A program made the translations under genes and the position numbers. Positions 54,239 to 61,901 of a stretch of DNA of 64,000 bases are shown here, piece by piece. The DNA is from Chachezhania sediminis. GTDB lineage: Bacteria; Pseudomonadota; Alphaproteobacteria; Rhodobacterales; Rhodobacteraceae. The stretch is from the NCBI RefSeq assembly GCF_009765275.1, contig NZ_VOPH01000008.1, positions 62,001 through 126,000 of the forward strand, written 5' to 3'. The stretch's first letter is position 1, and every line of letters begins with the position of its first letter. The notes under the pieces were generated by a model. The model saw only the letters and a program-made list of their open reading frames with translations, was not told where the DNA came from and did not search any database.

Positions 54239-55171
54239 TCAGCCCGCCTGACGCTCGGCCTCGGGTTCCCCGATTTCGACACCGTCCAGATCGTTGAACC
54301 GTGCTTCCAGGTTGCGGAATTCGTTGAAGCCCATCAGGCCCCAGATATCCTCGATCGAGGACAGCAGGTCCGGCCGGTCCACGACTTCGCCCGTGGGGAT
54401 CGCGTCCATCATGATCTGCAGGGCGGTTTCCATGGCCTTCATCGCCGCCGCGGGCAGCATCCGGGGCAGGGTCACGCGCCGCACGCCCAGTTCCGCCATC
54501 CGCTTGACCGGGATCAGCGGCGTCGTCGGCCGGGACCGGATGCCGAAGCCCATGTTGACCGACACGGGGATGTCCACCGCATCGACCAGCGCCTTGATCT
54601 GGTCCTCGCCCTTGATCGCGTCGGCGAAGACCAGGTCGGCCCCGGCCTTTTCGTAAAGCTTGGCCCGGCGGATCGCGCCTTCCAGCCCTTCAAGGGCGAT
54701 GGCATCGGTACGGGCCAGGATGACGAAGTCGTCGTCGCGGCGGGCGTCGCAGGCGGCCTCGATCTTGCGGGCCATCTCGCGCATGTCGATCACGTCCTTG
54801 CCGGCCATGTGACCGCAACGCTTGGGGCTGACCTGGTCTTCGATGTTGATGCCGGCAACGCCGGTTTCTTCGAACATCCGCGTCGTGTGCCAGACCGTCG
54901 CCGGGTTGCCGTACCCGGTATCCGCATCGGCCATGACGGGGATCGACACCGACCCGGCCAGCACCCGGCAGGCATCCAGGTTGTCGGTCAGGCCCATGAT
55001 GCCGACGTCTTCCTGCCCCAGCCGCGAATTGGCAAGGCCCGCCCCGGTGGTGCAGCAGGTCTTGAAGCCCATCTTCTCGACCAGCCGGACGGAATAGCCG
55101 TCATAGACACCGGGAGACACGAGTATGTCGTCGCCGGCCAGCAACTCGCGCAGGCGTTTGGTGGGTTTCAC
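54239..55171 (-). CDS. Isocitrate lyase/PEP mutase family C-C lyase (PrpB-like)
   Basis: Enzyme of 310 residues from GTG 55171, overlapping the gntR stop by 4 bp (GTGA). TIM-barrel of the ICL/PEPM superfamily: metal Asp residues in MADADTGYG (D82, D84), NIEDQ (E111, D112), and the catalytic KRCGH at 117-121 with Cys119. The KRCGH form is that of 2-methylisocitrate lyase and dimethylmalate lyase; PEP mutases lack this Cys. It should split a 2-hydroxy tricarboxylate or dicarboxylate into pyruvate or glyoxylate plus a smaller acid. It is not clustered with prpC/prpD, and the substrate is inferred to come from the AcnA-like hydratase encoded divergently. Confidence 0.9.
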   Translation of the reverse strand: MKPTKRLRELLAGDDILVSPGVYDGYSVRLVEKMGFKTCCTTGAGLANSRLGQEDVGIMGLTDNLDACRVLAGSVSIPVMADADTGYGNPATVWHTTRMFEETGVAGINIEDQVSPKRCGHMAGKDVIDMREMARKIEAACDARRDDDFVILARTDAIALEGLEGAIRRAKLYEKAGADLVFADAIKGEDQIKALVDAVDIPVSVNMGFGIRSRPTTPLIPVKRMAELGVRRVTLPRMLPAAAMKAMETALQIMMDAIPTGEVVDRPDLLSSIEDIWGLMGFNEFRNLEARFNDLDGVEIGEPEAERQAG

Positions 55172-55848
55172 GATTCTTCTTCCTTTCTGCGTCGCCCGTC
55201 GCGCCTGGATGGCGGCACGGGCGAAGGGTCTGTAACCAGCAGGCGCTGCAGCGCCTCGGTGGCGCGGGAGATGTGCGTCCGCATGAGCGACTCGGCCAGG
55301 TCGGCATCCCTGAGGCGCATCGCGCGCAGGATCTGCCAATGCTCGGCCGAGGCATTGTCGTGTCGTCCCGGGGTCGACCCGGACCGTGCGCGGTAGAGCC
55401 GCAGCAGATAGTAAAGCTCGTCGCACAACAGTGACTGGATGCGGCGATTGCCGCTTTCCTCTGCGATACGCACATGAAGGTCGAGTACGCGTCCGTTGCC
55501 GCGGGCCATCTCGAAATCCTGCAGAAGGGCGTCCATGGCCTCGTCCGACATCACCTTCGTGGCGAGCTTGACGCTCATCCCCTCGACACTTTCGCGCAGC
55601 TGGAAAATCTCTATCATGTCCTCGACATCGAGATCGACGACACGGGCCTTGAAATAGGGCTCCTTCACGATCAGGCCCCGGCCCTGAAGCGCCTTGACGG
55701 CTTCGCGCACGGGTCCGCGGCTGACCTTGAACCGTTCGGCCAGCGCGACCTCGTTCACGACACCGCCCAAGGGGATTTCCCCGGACACCAGGAGCTGGAA
55801 AATGCCATCGAAGACGGTGTCGACAAGCGTACGCTGCGGACCGGTCAT
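55168..55848 (-). CDS. GntR family transcriptional regulator (FadR/FCD subfamily)
   Basis: Regulator of 226 residues. The HTH is ALAERFKVSRGPVREAVKALQGRGLI (about residues 34-60). The FCD domain has the metal/ligand histidines in DLHVRIAEESGN, EHWQILRAM and THISRATEAL. FCD regulators often sense carboxylates. It lies between two divergent operons, and four copies of one motif sit in the two control regions of the cluster, two of them flanking this gene's own upstream region, so it is the likely repressor of the cluster and of itself. Confidence 0.94.
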   Translation of the reverse strand: MTGPQRTLVDTVFDGIFQLLVSGEIPLGGVVNEVALAERFKVSRGPVREAVKALQGRGLIVKEPYFKARVVDLDVEDMIEIFQLRESVEGMSVKLATKVMSDEAMDALLQDFEMARGNGRVLDLHVRIAEESGNRRIQSLLCDELYYLLRLYRARSGSTPGRHDNASAEHWQILRAMRLRDADLAESLMRTHISRATEALQRLLVTDPSPVPPSRRDGRRRKEEES

Positions 55849-55858
55849 TCTCCCTCCA

Positions 55859-55871
55859 TTCTGTCAACACT
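55859..55871 (-). promoter_or_regulatory. GntR regulon box 3 (own gene)
   Basis: Minus strand AGTGTTGACAGAA, 10 bp upstream of the gntR start and touching its GGAGGGAG ribosome site. The position fits autorepression by road-block. Confidence 0.65.
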
Positions 55872-55942
55872 TTTGGGGAACATAGCGCCTGTTTCGGGGC
55901 GAGTAAACGAAATACTCCGCCATGGCACCCTTCTTTGCCTGT

Positions 55943-55975
55943 ACTGTTGACACTTTTGCGGGTTCGGCCTATCCA
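55943..55975 (+). promoter_or_regulatory. acn operon promoter with GntR regulon box 4
   Basis: ACTGTTGACACTT (55943-55955) holds TTGACA (55947-55952) as a -35; after 17 bp TATCCA (55970-55975) is a possible -10. Transcription would then start at or next to the ATG at 55982, which has no Shine-Dalgarno, so the mRNA may be leaderless. Confidence 0.55.
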
Positions 55976-55981
55976 TCCGGC

Positions 55982-58714
55982 ATGGACGAAGCGATTGTGA
56001 CCGATGCTGCCGGAATTCCGCTGCTCTCTTTCGGAGGGTCGGCGGGCGACGCCATTGCCATCGATCTTCCGCGGCTCTTGTCCGGTCGGAAGAAACCCCT
56101 GCCGCGCAGCCTGCGCGTGGTTCTTGAAAACCTGTCCTGCCAGGCGCTGTCCGGCGCCGATGTCGCGGCGGCGATCCGGGCGCTGACGAACTGGGGCGCG
56201 GACACGGCCGAAATCGCCGTGCCGCTGGCCGTAGCGCGGGTGATGTTGCCGGACAGCAGCGGCCTGCCGGCCCTGATGGATCTTGCAGCGGCGCGCGACG
56301 TGCTGGTAGCCGAAGGCCGCGATCCGGGCCGGGTGGAACCGGCGGTGCCGGTGACGCTGGTCGTGGATCATTCGCTGATTGTCGATGTGGCCGGTCATCC
56401 CAATGCCCGCGCCCGGAACATCGCCGAGGAATTCCGCCGCAACCGCGAACGCTACAGCTTCTTCAAATGGGCAAAACAGGCCTTTGACCGGCTGTCGGTC
56501 GTGCCGCCAGGATCCGGCATCATTCATCAGGTGCACCTTGAAAGCATCGCCCGCGTGGTGGCACCGGTGATGCTGCCCGACGGCCGCGAGTTGCTGACCA
56601 CGGAATTCGTGCTGGGCTGCGACAGCCACACGACCATGGTCGGCGGTATCGGCATGCTGGCCTGGGGTGTCGGCGGGATCGATGGCGAGGCCGCGGCGCT
56701 AGGCTTGCCTTACGAAGTCCGCATCCCCCGCGTGGTGGGCGCGCGGCTGACGGGCGAACTGCCTGCCGGGTCGACCACCACCGATCTTGTCCTGACGATC
56801 ACCGAACGGCTGCGCCAGACGGGTGTCGTCGGTGCCTTCGTCGAATTCTGCGGTCCCGGTGCATCGACCCTGTCGGTGCCGGATCGCGCGACCATCGCCA
56901 ACATGGCACCAGAATATGGCGCCACCTGCGCCTTCTTTCCTATCGACGCCCGGACCGTTGCCTATCTGGCCGCCTCGGGTCGCAGCCCGGACCATGTGGC
57001 CGGGATCGAGGCCTATGCGCGTGCCACGGGCCTCTGGTCCGGCCCGGGAGAGGTAGAGCCCGAGTTCACCGAAGTTGTCGATATCGACCTGGGAGCCATC
57101 GTGCCCAGCCTTGCCGGGCCGAAACGGCCACAGGACCGGGTGCCGCTGGACGGCCTAGCGGCGGATTTCCGTCAGTCCCTGACCGCGCCGGTCGGCCCCA
57201 AGGGTTTCGGCCTGTCCCAGACGGCGGTCGATGCCCAGGCCGAGGTCACGATCAACAGCCGTCCCGTCACCCTGCGCCATGGCAGCCTGGTGATCGCGGC
57301 GATCACCTCCTGCACCAATACTTCCAATCCGTCGGTCATGCTGGCGGCCGGTCTTCTGGCGCGGAATGCCGTGGCCCGGGGGCTGAACGTGCCGGGTCAC
57401 GTCAAGACCTCGCTCGCGCCTGGCTCGCGGCTGGTCGAGGACTATCTGACCGACGCCGGTCTGATGGATCCGCTGGACGCGCTGGGGTTCAACATCGTGG
57501 GCTTCGGCTGCACCACCTGTTCGGGCAAGTCCGGTCCGCTTGCTCCCGGCGTGTCCGAGGCGGTGGCCGAAGCCGGGCTGGTCTGTGCCGCCGTCCTGTC
57601 GGGCAACCGCAATTTCGAAGGCCGGATCCACAAGTCGGCGCGGGCGTCCTACCTTGCCTCGCCGCCGCTGGTGGTGGCGTTCGCCCTTGCGGGGCGGGTC
57701 GACATCGACCTGGCGCGCGAACCGCTGGGTTTCGATCGCGAAAACCGCCCGGTGATGCTGGCCGACATCTGGCCCGACCGCGACGAGGTGGCAGCCTTGG
57801 AACGGCAAAGCCAGCGGCCCGACCGGTTCCGGCAAAGCTATGCCACGCTGTTCGACGGCACCCGGCTTTGGCAGGATCTGGAGAACCCCGAAGGCCCGAC
57901 CTTCGACTGGGACCCGGCCTCGACCTATATCAAACGGCCGCCCTTCTTCGAACTGGATGCGCAGTCGATGCCTGACCGGCTGGACGGCGCGCGGGCGCTG
58001 GTCGTGGCGGGCGATTCCCTGACCACCGATTTCGTGACGCCCTCGGGCGAGATTCTGCCGGACTCGCAGGCCGGCCAATACCTGATCGACCATGGCGTGG
58101 CCCCCGCGGACTTTAACGCTGTGACCCAGCGGCGGGGCAATCACGACTTCATGGCGCGGATCACTTTTGCCAACCAGCGGATGAAGAACCGGCTGGCCGG
58201 CGGGGCCGAGGGCGGTGTCACCCGGTTGACCCCGGATGGACCGGCGATGACGATTTTCGACGCGGCCGAGAGGCTGAAGGCCGAAGGTGCGCCTGCCATC
58301 GTGCTGGCCGGCAGCGACTACGGCATGGGCTCCAGCCGCGACTGGGCCGCCAAGGGGCCAAAGCTTCTGGGCGTTCGGGTGATCCTGGCGAAAAGCTTTG
58401 AACGGATCCACCGGGCCAATCTGATCGGCATGGGCATCCTGCCGATGATCTTCGCCCCGGGCGACAGTATCGACAGCCTTGGGTTGAGCGGCTTCGAGAC
58501 CTTCCGCTTTGCCAATCTGCATGCGGCCCTTGGGCAGGGCGCCCCGGTGGAAATCCGTGCCACGGCGCCGGACGGGACAGAAACCGAGTTTTCAGCCCGC
58601 CTGGATGTCACGAGCGCCCATGAACGCGCGCTGCTGGGCGAGGGCGGCATTTTCGCGGGCATCCTGCAATCGGCGCTTGCCGCGCCAGACAACCGAAACG
58701 GAGAACGCGCATGA
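55982..58714 (+). CDS. Aconitate hydratase family protein (AcnA-like, probably specialised)
   Basis: Protein of 910 residues, full AcnA length. The three [4Fe-4S] cysteines are C444 (ITSCTNTSNPSV), C510 and C513 (GFGCTTCSGKSG), with the AcnA spacing. DHSLIVDVAG, GVVGAFVEFCGPG, SGNRNFEGRIH and the swivel-domain GSDYGMGSSRDWAAKG are present. The N-terminal part (LPRSLRVVLENL) diverges from housekeeping AcnA. It should interconvert hydroxy-acid and enoic forms of a tri- or dicarboxylate: aconitate/isocitrate or a substituted analogue. First gene of a four-gene operon under a GntR box, with overlap of ATGA to the next gene. Confidence 0.9.
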   Translation: MDEAIVTDAAGIPLLSFGGSAGDAIAIDLPRLLSGRKKPLPRSLRVVLENLSCQALSGADVAAAIRALTNWGADTAEIAVPLAVARVMLPDSSGLPALMDLAAARDVLVAEGRDPGRVEPAVPVTLVVDHSLIVDVAGHPNARARNIAEEFRRNRERYSFFKWAKQAFDRLSVVPPGSGIIHQVHLESIARVVAPVMLPDGRELLTTEFVLGCDSHTTMVGGIGMLAWGVGGIDGEAAALGLPYEVRIPRVVGARLTGELPAGSTTTDLVLTITERLRQTGVVGAFVEFCGPGASTLSVPDRATIANMAPEYGATCAFFPIDARTVAYLAASGRSPDHVAGIEAYARATGLWSGPGEVEPEFTEVVDIDLGAIVPSLAGPKRPQDRVPLDGLAADFRQSLTAPVGPKGFGLSQTAVDAQAEVTINSRPVTLRHGSLVIAAITSCTNTSNPSVMLAAGLLARNAVARGLNVPGHVKTSLAPGSRLVEDYLTDAGLMDPLDALGFNIVGFGCTTCSGKSGPLAPGVSEAVAEAGLVCAAVLSGNRNFEGRIHKSARASYLASPPLVVAFALAGRVDIDLAREPLGFDRENRPVMLADIWPDRDEVAALERQSQRPDRFRQSYATLFDGTRLWQDLENPEGPTFDWDPASTYIKRPPFFELDAQSMPDRLDGARALVVAGDSLTTDFVTPSGEILPDSQAGQYLIDHGVAPADFNAVTQRRGNHDFMARITFANQRMKNRLAGGAEGGVTRLTPDGPAMTIFDAAERLKAEGAPAIVLAGSDYGMGSSRDWAAKGPKLLGVRVILAKSFERIHRANLIGMGILPMIFAPGDSIDSLGLSGFETFRFANLHAALGQGAPVEIRATAPDGTETEFSARLDVTSAHERALLGEGGIFAGILQSALAAPDNRNGERA

Positions 58715-59115
58715 CCGATCCTGCATCGGCCATCGAACGGGCATTGGCCTATCTTGCAGCGATGGAAGCCCGCGACCTGGACACGGCCGGCGGTTTTGTC
58801 GTCGCAACCGATCTTGAACTGATTTTCCCGGGTGGGCGTACTTTCGCAAACATCCGCGATATCGTGGCCAATTCCTCCGGCCGCTACCGCTTCGTGAAAA
58901 AGCGGATCGAGACGCGCGACGGCTGGATTTCGGACGGCCGGGTCCGGGTCATGATCGCCGGGACGCTTTACGGCGAATGGCCCGACGGATCGCCCTTTGA
59001 CGGGATCCGCTTTGTCGACTGGTTCGAATTCGAAGGCGACAGGATCTTGAAACAACACGTCTGGAACGACGCGGGCGAACGGCTGATTGCCATGCAGAAA
59101 GAGGCTGGGACATGA
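58711..59115 (+). CDS. Nuclear transport factor 2-like (SnoaL) family small protein
   Basis: Protein of 134 residues with the NTF2/SnoaL-like cone fold pattern: SAIERALAYLAAMEARDLD, LELIFPGGRTFANIRDI, GEWPDGSPFDGIRFVDWFEF, and RILKQHVWNDAGE. Related small proteins act as cyclases, isomerases or dehydratases, or have no known activity. It overlaps acn and the amidohydrolase gene by ATGA on both sides, so it is translated in step with them and may be an enzyme of the same pathway. Confidence 0.8.
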   Translation: MTDPASAIERALAYLAAMEARDLDTAGGFVVATDLELIFPGGRTFANIRDIVANSSGRYRFVKKRIETRDGWISDGRVRVMIAGTLYGEWPDGSPFDGIRFVDWFEFEGDRILKQHVWNDAGERLIAMQKEAGT

Positions 59116-60473
59116 CATTCGATCTGGTTCTGAAGAACGGGGAAATCGTCTTTCCCGGCGTAGGCGTGAAACGCGGCAGCATCGGCATCACGGGCGGGAA
59201 GATCGCCGCGATCCTGGACCCGTCCGAAGCCGCCGAAGGCGCCCGTGTGATCGACTGCACCGACCGCTGGATCATGCCGGGCGCCATCGACCCGCATACC
59301 CATGTGGGCTTTGGCGCCAAGGAAGAGGACTGGACCACCGAAAGCCGCACCGCGGCGCTCGGCGGTGTCACCGGCCTGATGACCTTCTGGCGTTCGGACG
59401 ATCTGGCCGCGTCCACCCCCGGCTGGCAGGCGGATGGCGAGGCGCGGTCGGTCATCGACTTCGGCTTCCACTTCGGCGTCACCGCCCGCCGCCATGCCGA
59501 GGATTTCCCGGCGCTGGCCAAACGTTTCGGCGTGACGTCCCTGAAGGTCTACCTGATGTACAAGGGCGCGACCGGCCGGGCGAAGGGGTTCGACGAGGTC
59601 GACGACGCGCTACTGTTCGCGGCGCTTAAGGCCGGCGCGCAGGTGAAGGGCGGGGTCGTCGGCGTCCACTGCGAGAATACCGAGGTCATCCCGGTCTTCC
59701 GCGATCCGGTGAAGGCCGCAAGCCGAATGGATCTGGGCGCATGGGACGACCAGAGCCCCGGGTTCCTGGAAACCGAAAACGTCTTTCGGGTGGCCTTCTT
59801 CGGCGAAAAGGCCGGGTGCCCGGTCAACATTGTCCACATGTCGGCCGGCGAAAGCCTGGACCTGGTCGAACGGATGCGCGGCCCGGACCGGCCGGCGATC
59901 AATGTCGAAACCTGCATCCACTACCTGTGCCTGACACGGGAAAGCCCCCTCGGCGACATCGGCAAGGTGAACCCGCCGCTGCGGAGCCAGGCAGACGCGG
60001 ACCGGCTGTGGGAAGGGGTGCGGACGGGATCGGTCAGCACCATCGGATCGGACCATGTTGCGCGCAAGCTGGCGACGAAGGGGCCGGACATCTGGTCCGC
60101 CTCCGCCGGGTTCCCGGGGATCGCGCAGATCCTGCCGGCGCTGGTCAGCGAAGGTTTCCACAAGCGCGGCATTGCGATCGAGACGCTGGCAGCGGCGACC
60201 AGCGCCAATGTCGCCAAGCTCTATAACCTGCCGAACAAGGGCCAGATCGCGCCGGGCTTCGACGCCGATCTGGCCGTGATCGACCCGGATGGCAAGACAG
60301 CCGTGACCCATGCCGACTACCCCTCGCATTCCGACTATTCGCCCTACGAGGGCATGACGTTCCGCGGTTCCGTCACCCATACCGTCCTGCGCGGCCGGGT
60401 GATCGCCGAGGCTGGCGCGCTGGCGCCGGACCTGGGCACCGCGGGTGGCCACTACATGTTCCGGGCCAACTGA
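59112..60473 (+). CDS. Dihydropyrimidinase/hydantoinase-like cyclic amidohydrolase
   Basis: Amidohydrolase of 453 residues. Metal ligands in order: H62 and H64 (DPHTHVG), the lysine K145 that would be carbamylated (TSLKVYLMYKG), H186 (GVHCEN), H242 (NIVHMSAGES), and D314 (TIGSDHVAR). These are the dinuclear metal set of D-hydantoinases and dihydropyrimidinases. Such enzymes open cyclic imides and ureides such as hydantoin, dihydrouracil or succinimide. No beta-ureidopropionase or carbamoylase follows; instead an isochorismatase-fold amidohydrolase does. With the hydratase and lyase this suggests ring opening of a carboxylated cyclic imide (inference). Confidence 0.9.
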   Translation: MTFDLVLKNGEIVFPGVGVKRGSIGITGGKIAAILDPSEAAEGARVIDCTDRWIMPGAIDPHTHVGFGAKEEDWTTESRTAALGGVTGLMTFWRSDDLAASTPGWQADGEARSVIDFGFHFGVTARRHAEDFPALAKRFGVTSLKVYLMYKGATGRAKGFDEVDDALLFAALKAGAQVKGGVVGVHCENTEVIPVFRDPVKAASRMDLGAWDDQSPGFLETENVFRVAFFGEKAGCPVNIVHMSAGESLDLVERMRGPDRPAINVETCIHYLCLTRESPLGDIGKVNPPLRSQADADRLWEGVRTGSVSTIGSDHVARKLATKGPDIWSASAGFPGIAQILPALVSEGFHKRGIAIETLAAATSANVAKLYNLPNKGQIAPGFDADLAVIDPDGKTAVTHADYPSHSDYSPYEGMTFRGSVTHTVLRGRVIAEAGALAPDLGTAGGHYMFRAN

Positions 60474-60497
60474 CGCCCGTCTGAAGGATAGCAAGAC

Positions 60498-61223
60498 ATG
60501 ACCGAACGCATCTGGGACAAGTTCCTGACCGAAAAGGACAAGCGCATCTTCCAGCTGGCCGGCTATGGCAAGCGTGGGGGCTTCGGCAAGCGGCCGGCGC
60601 TGTTCATCATCGACGTGCAGTACAACTTCACCGGCGACGAACCGGGGCAGGAACATGAAGACGGCCTTAAGCAGTACCGCACCCATTGCGGCGAGGCCGG
60701 CTGGAAAGCCGTGCCCCATATCGAACGGCTGCTGAAGCTGGCGCGCGAAAAGAACCTGCCGGTGTTCTACACCGTGTCCGAACGCCGGCCCGACATGATC
60801 GACAGCGGCGTGCAGGTCGGCAAGAGCCACCGCGGGACCGAGAAAACCTCGACCGCAGGCAGCCACGCGACACAGACCGTGGCGCCGCTGGCCCCCCAGC
60901 CGCAGGACATCCTGATCGGCAAGCGCAAGCCTTCGGCTTTCTTCGGCACGATCTTCATGAGCCACCTGAACTTTCTGGATGTGGACACGCTGATCATGAC
61001 CGGCTGCACCACGTCGGGCTGCCTGCGGGCCACGACGGTCGACGCCTATTCGCTGAACTTCAAGGTCGTGATCCCGGAAGAAACCGCATTCGACCGGTTC
61101 GAATCGAGCCACGCGATGAACCTGTTCGACCTGAACTGCAAATATGCAGACGTGATCCCGACCGACGAGGTCGCGGCCTATATCGAAGGTCTTCCCGCCC
61201 GTCCGGCCGACGGCTGGGCGTAA
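60498..61223 (+). CDS. Isochorismatase-family cysteine amidohydrolase (N-carbamoylsarcosine amidase type)
   Basis: Hydrolase of 241 residues. Catalytic triad: D39 (ALFIIDVQYNF), K142 (ILIGKRKPSAFFGT) and C175 (TGCTTSGCLRATTVDA), with the cis-peptide region before the Cys. The family removes ammonia or carbamate from small amides (nicotinamidase, N-carbamoylsarcosine amidase). It is 24 bp downstream of the cyclic amidohydrolase gene and last in the operon, followed by a terminator. A natural role is hydrolysing the half-amide made by ring opening. Confidence 0.92.
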   Translation: MTERIWDKFLTEKDKRIFQLAGYGKRGGFGKRPALFIIDVQYNFTGDEPGQEHEDGLKQYRTHCGEAGWKAVPHIERLLKLAREKNLPVFYTVSERRPDMIDSGVQVGKSHRGTEKTSTAGSHATQTVAPLAPQPQDILIGKRKPSAFFGTIFMSHLNFLDVDTLIMTGCTTSGCLRATTVDAYSLNFKVVIPEETAFDRFESSHAMNLFDLNCKYADVIPTDEVAAYIEGLPARPADGWA

Positions 61224-61241
61224 CACCGTCGCTTTGGCAGG

Positions 61242-61273
61242 AAGGGCCGGACCGGACAGCGGTCCGGCCTTTT
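61242..61273 (+). terminator. Rho-independent terminator of the acn operon
   Basis: GGCCGGACC (61245-61253) pairs with GGTCCGGCC (61261-61269) around a 7-nt loop and is followed by TTTT. It lies 22 bp past the amidohydrolase stop. Confidence 0.88.
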
Positions 61274-61605
61274 GGTCCGGGGTCCCTCCGGGCCTTCTGC
61301 CTCAGCCCGCCCGCTGCGGATCGCCGGCAAGGCGTTTCATCCAGGCCGAGGGACGAGGCCCGGACATCCGGATAAGGCAAGTTCGGCGGAATGCCCCGGC
61401 GCCCATGATTGTCTCGCTGGCCGCACCGTCCGCGCCCATTGTCATGGCCTTTTCCGGACGCCCGGACCCGGTGCGTTTTCCGCGCGGCCTCAACTCTGTT
61501 TCTTCGACCGCATCGCTGCGCGAAGACGGGCCGACCTTTGCGGCCGGAATGGCCCGCAAGAACGACGTCTAAGTCTGATCGCACCCAACACAGTTCCGAA
61601 ACATA

Positions 61606-61633
61606 ACTTAACATAACTCTCATTATGTGAGAT
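61606..61633. other. dif-like XerC/XerD recombination site
   Basis: An 11-bp left arm ACTTAACATAA, a 6-bp centre CTCTCA and an 11-bp right arm TTATGTGAGAT. This is the 11-6-11 layout of dif, with inner CATAA and TTATG. The right arm matches 9 of 11 bases of the E. coli XerD arm TTATGTTAAAT; the left arm matches the XerC arm mainly in CATAA. It could be chromosomal dif, a replicon resolution site, or an integration site. Confidence 0.5.
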
Positions 61634-61637
61634 CCGG

Positions 61638-61662
61638 CCTGTGACCTGTGACCTGTGACCTG
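61638..61662. repeat. Three full plus one partial tandem copies of CCTGTGA
   Basis: CCTGTGA is repeated three times followed by CCTG, starting 5 bp after the dif-like site. Same period (7 bp) as the CGCTCTC array at 40261 but a different unit. Confidence 0.9.
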
Positions 61663-61866
61663 GGCCTGGCGTGCGTTCATGACGTCGGACTGCGGGCGCG
61701 GCGGTCGATCAGCCTCAGCTCTCGATTTGGCCAGTGCTTCTGACCACACAACTTACCGGGAAGATCGGCGCATTGACGGTGGGCCAGTCGCCACATCGGG
61801 CCGCGTGCATCTCCGCTGGAAGAAAATGTTTCACTTTTTGGCCGAATCAGTGCCACCTAATGGAAC

Positions 61867-61887
61867 AAATGGGCTGGGGACCCATTT
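61867..61887. promoter_or_regulatory. Inverted repeat touching the iclR ribosome site
   Basis: AAATGGG (61867-61873) and CCCATTT (61881-61887) are perfect complements around 7 bp. The GGAGG of the next gene begins 3 bp later. Candidate IclR operator or mRNA hairpin controlling iclR translation. Confidence 0.45.
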
Positions 61888-61901
61888 GAGGGAGGAAAGT
61901 C

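Larger units (their letters stand above)
61274..61901. other. Gene-free stretch of about 630 bp with site-like elements
   Basis: No gene can be supported between the terminator and iclR. Frames on both strands lack start sites and motifs. It contains a dif-like site (61606-61633), a heptamer repeat (61638-61662) and a dyad next to the iclR ribosome site (61867-61887). The AT-rich patch at 61590-61635 stands out. Confidence 0.6.

Noticed and set aside
54239-55171. Assignment of the lyase as PEP mutase or phosphonopyruvate hydrolase
   Set aside because: KRCGH with the catalytic Cys is present, which marks C-C lyases; no phosphonate genes are nearby.
61302-61559. 85-codon frame on the minus strand in the 61.3-61.9 kb gap
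   Set aside because: No ribosome site, no recognisable motif, and composition like neighbouring non-coding DNA.
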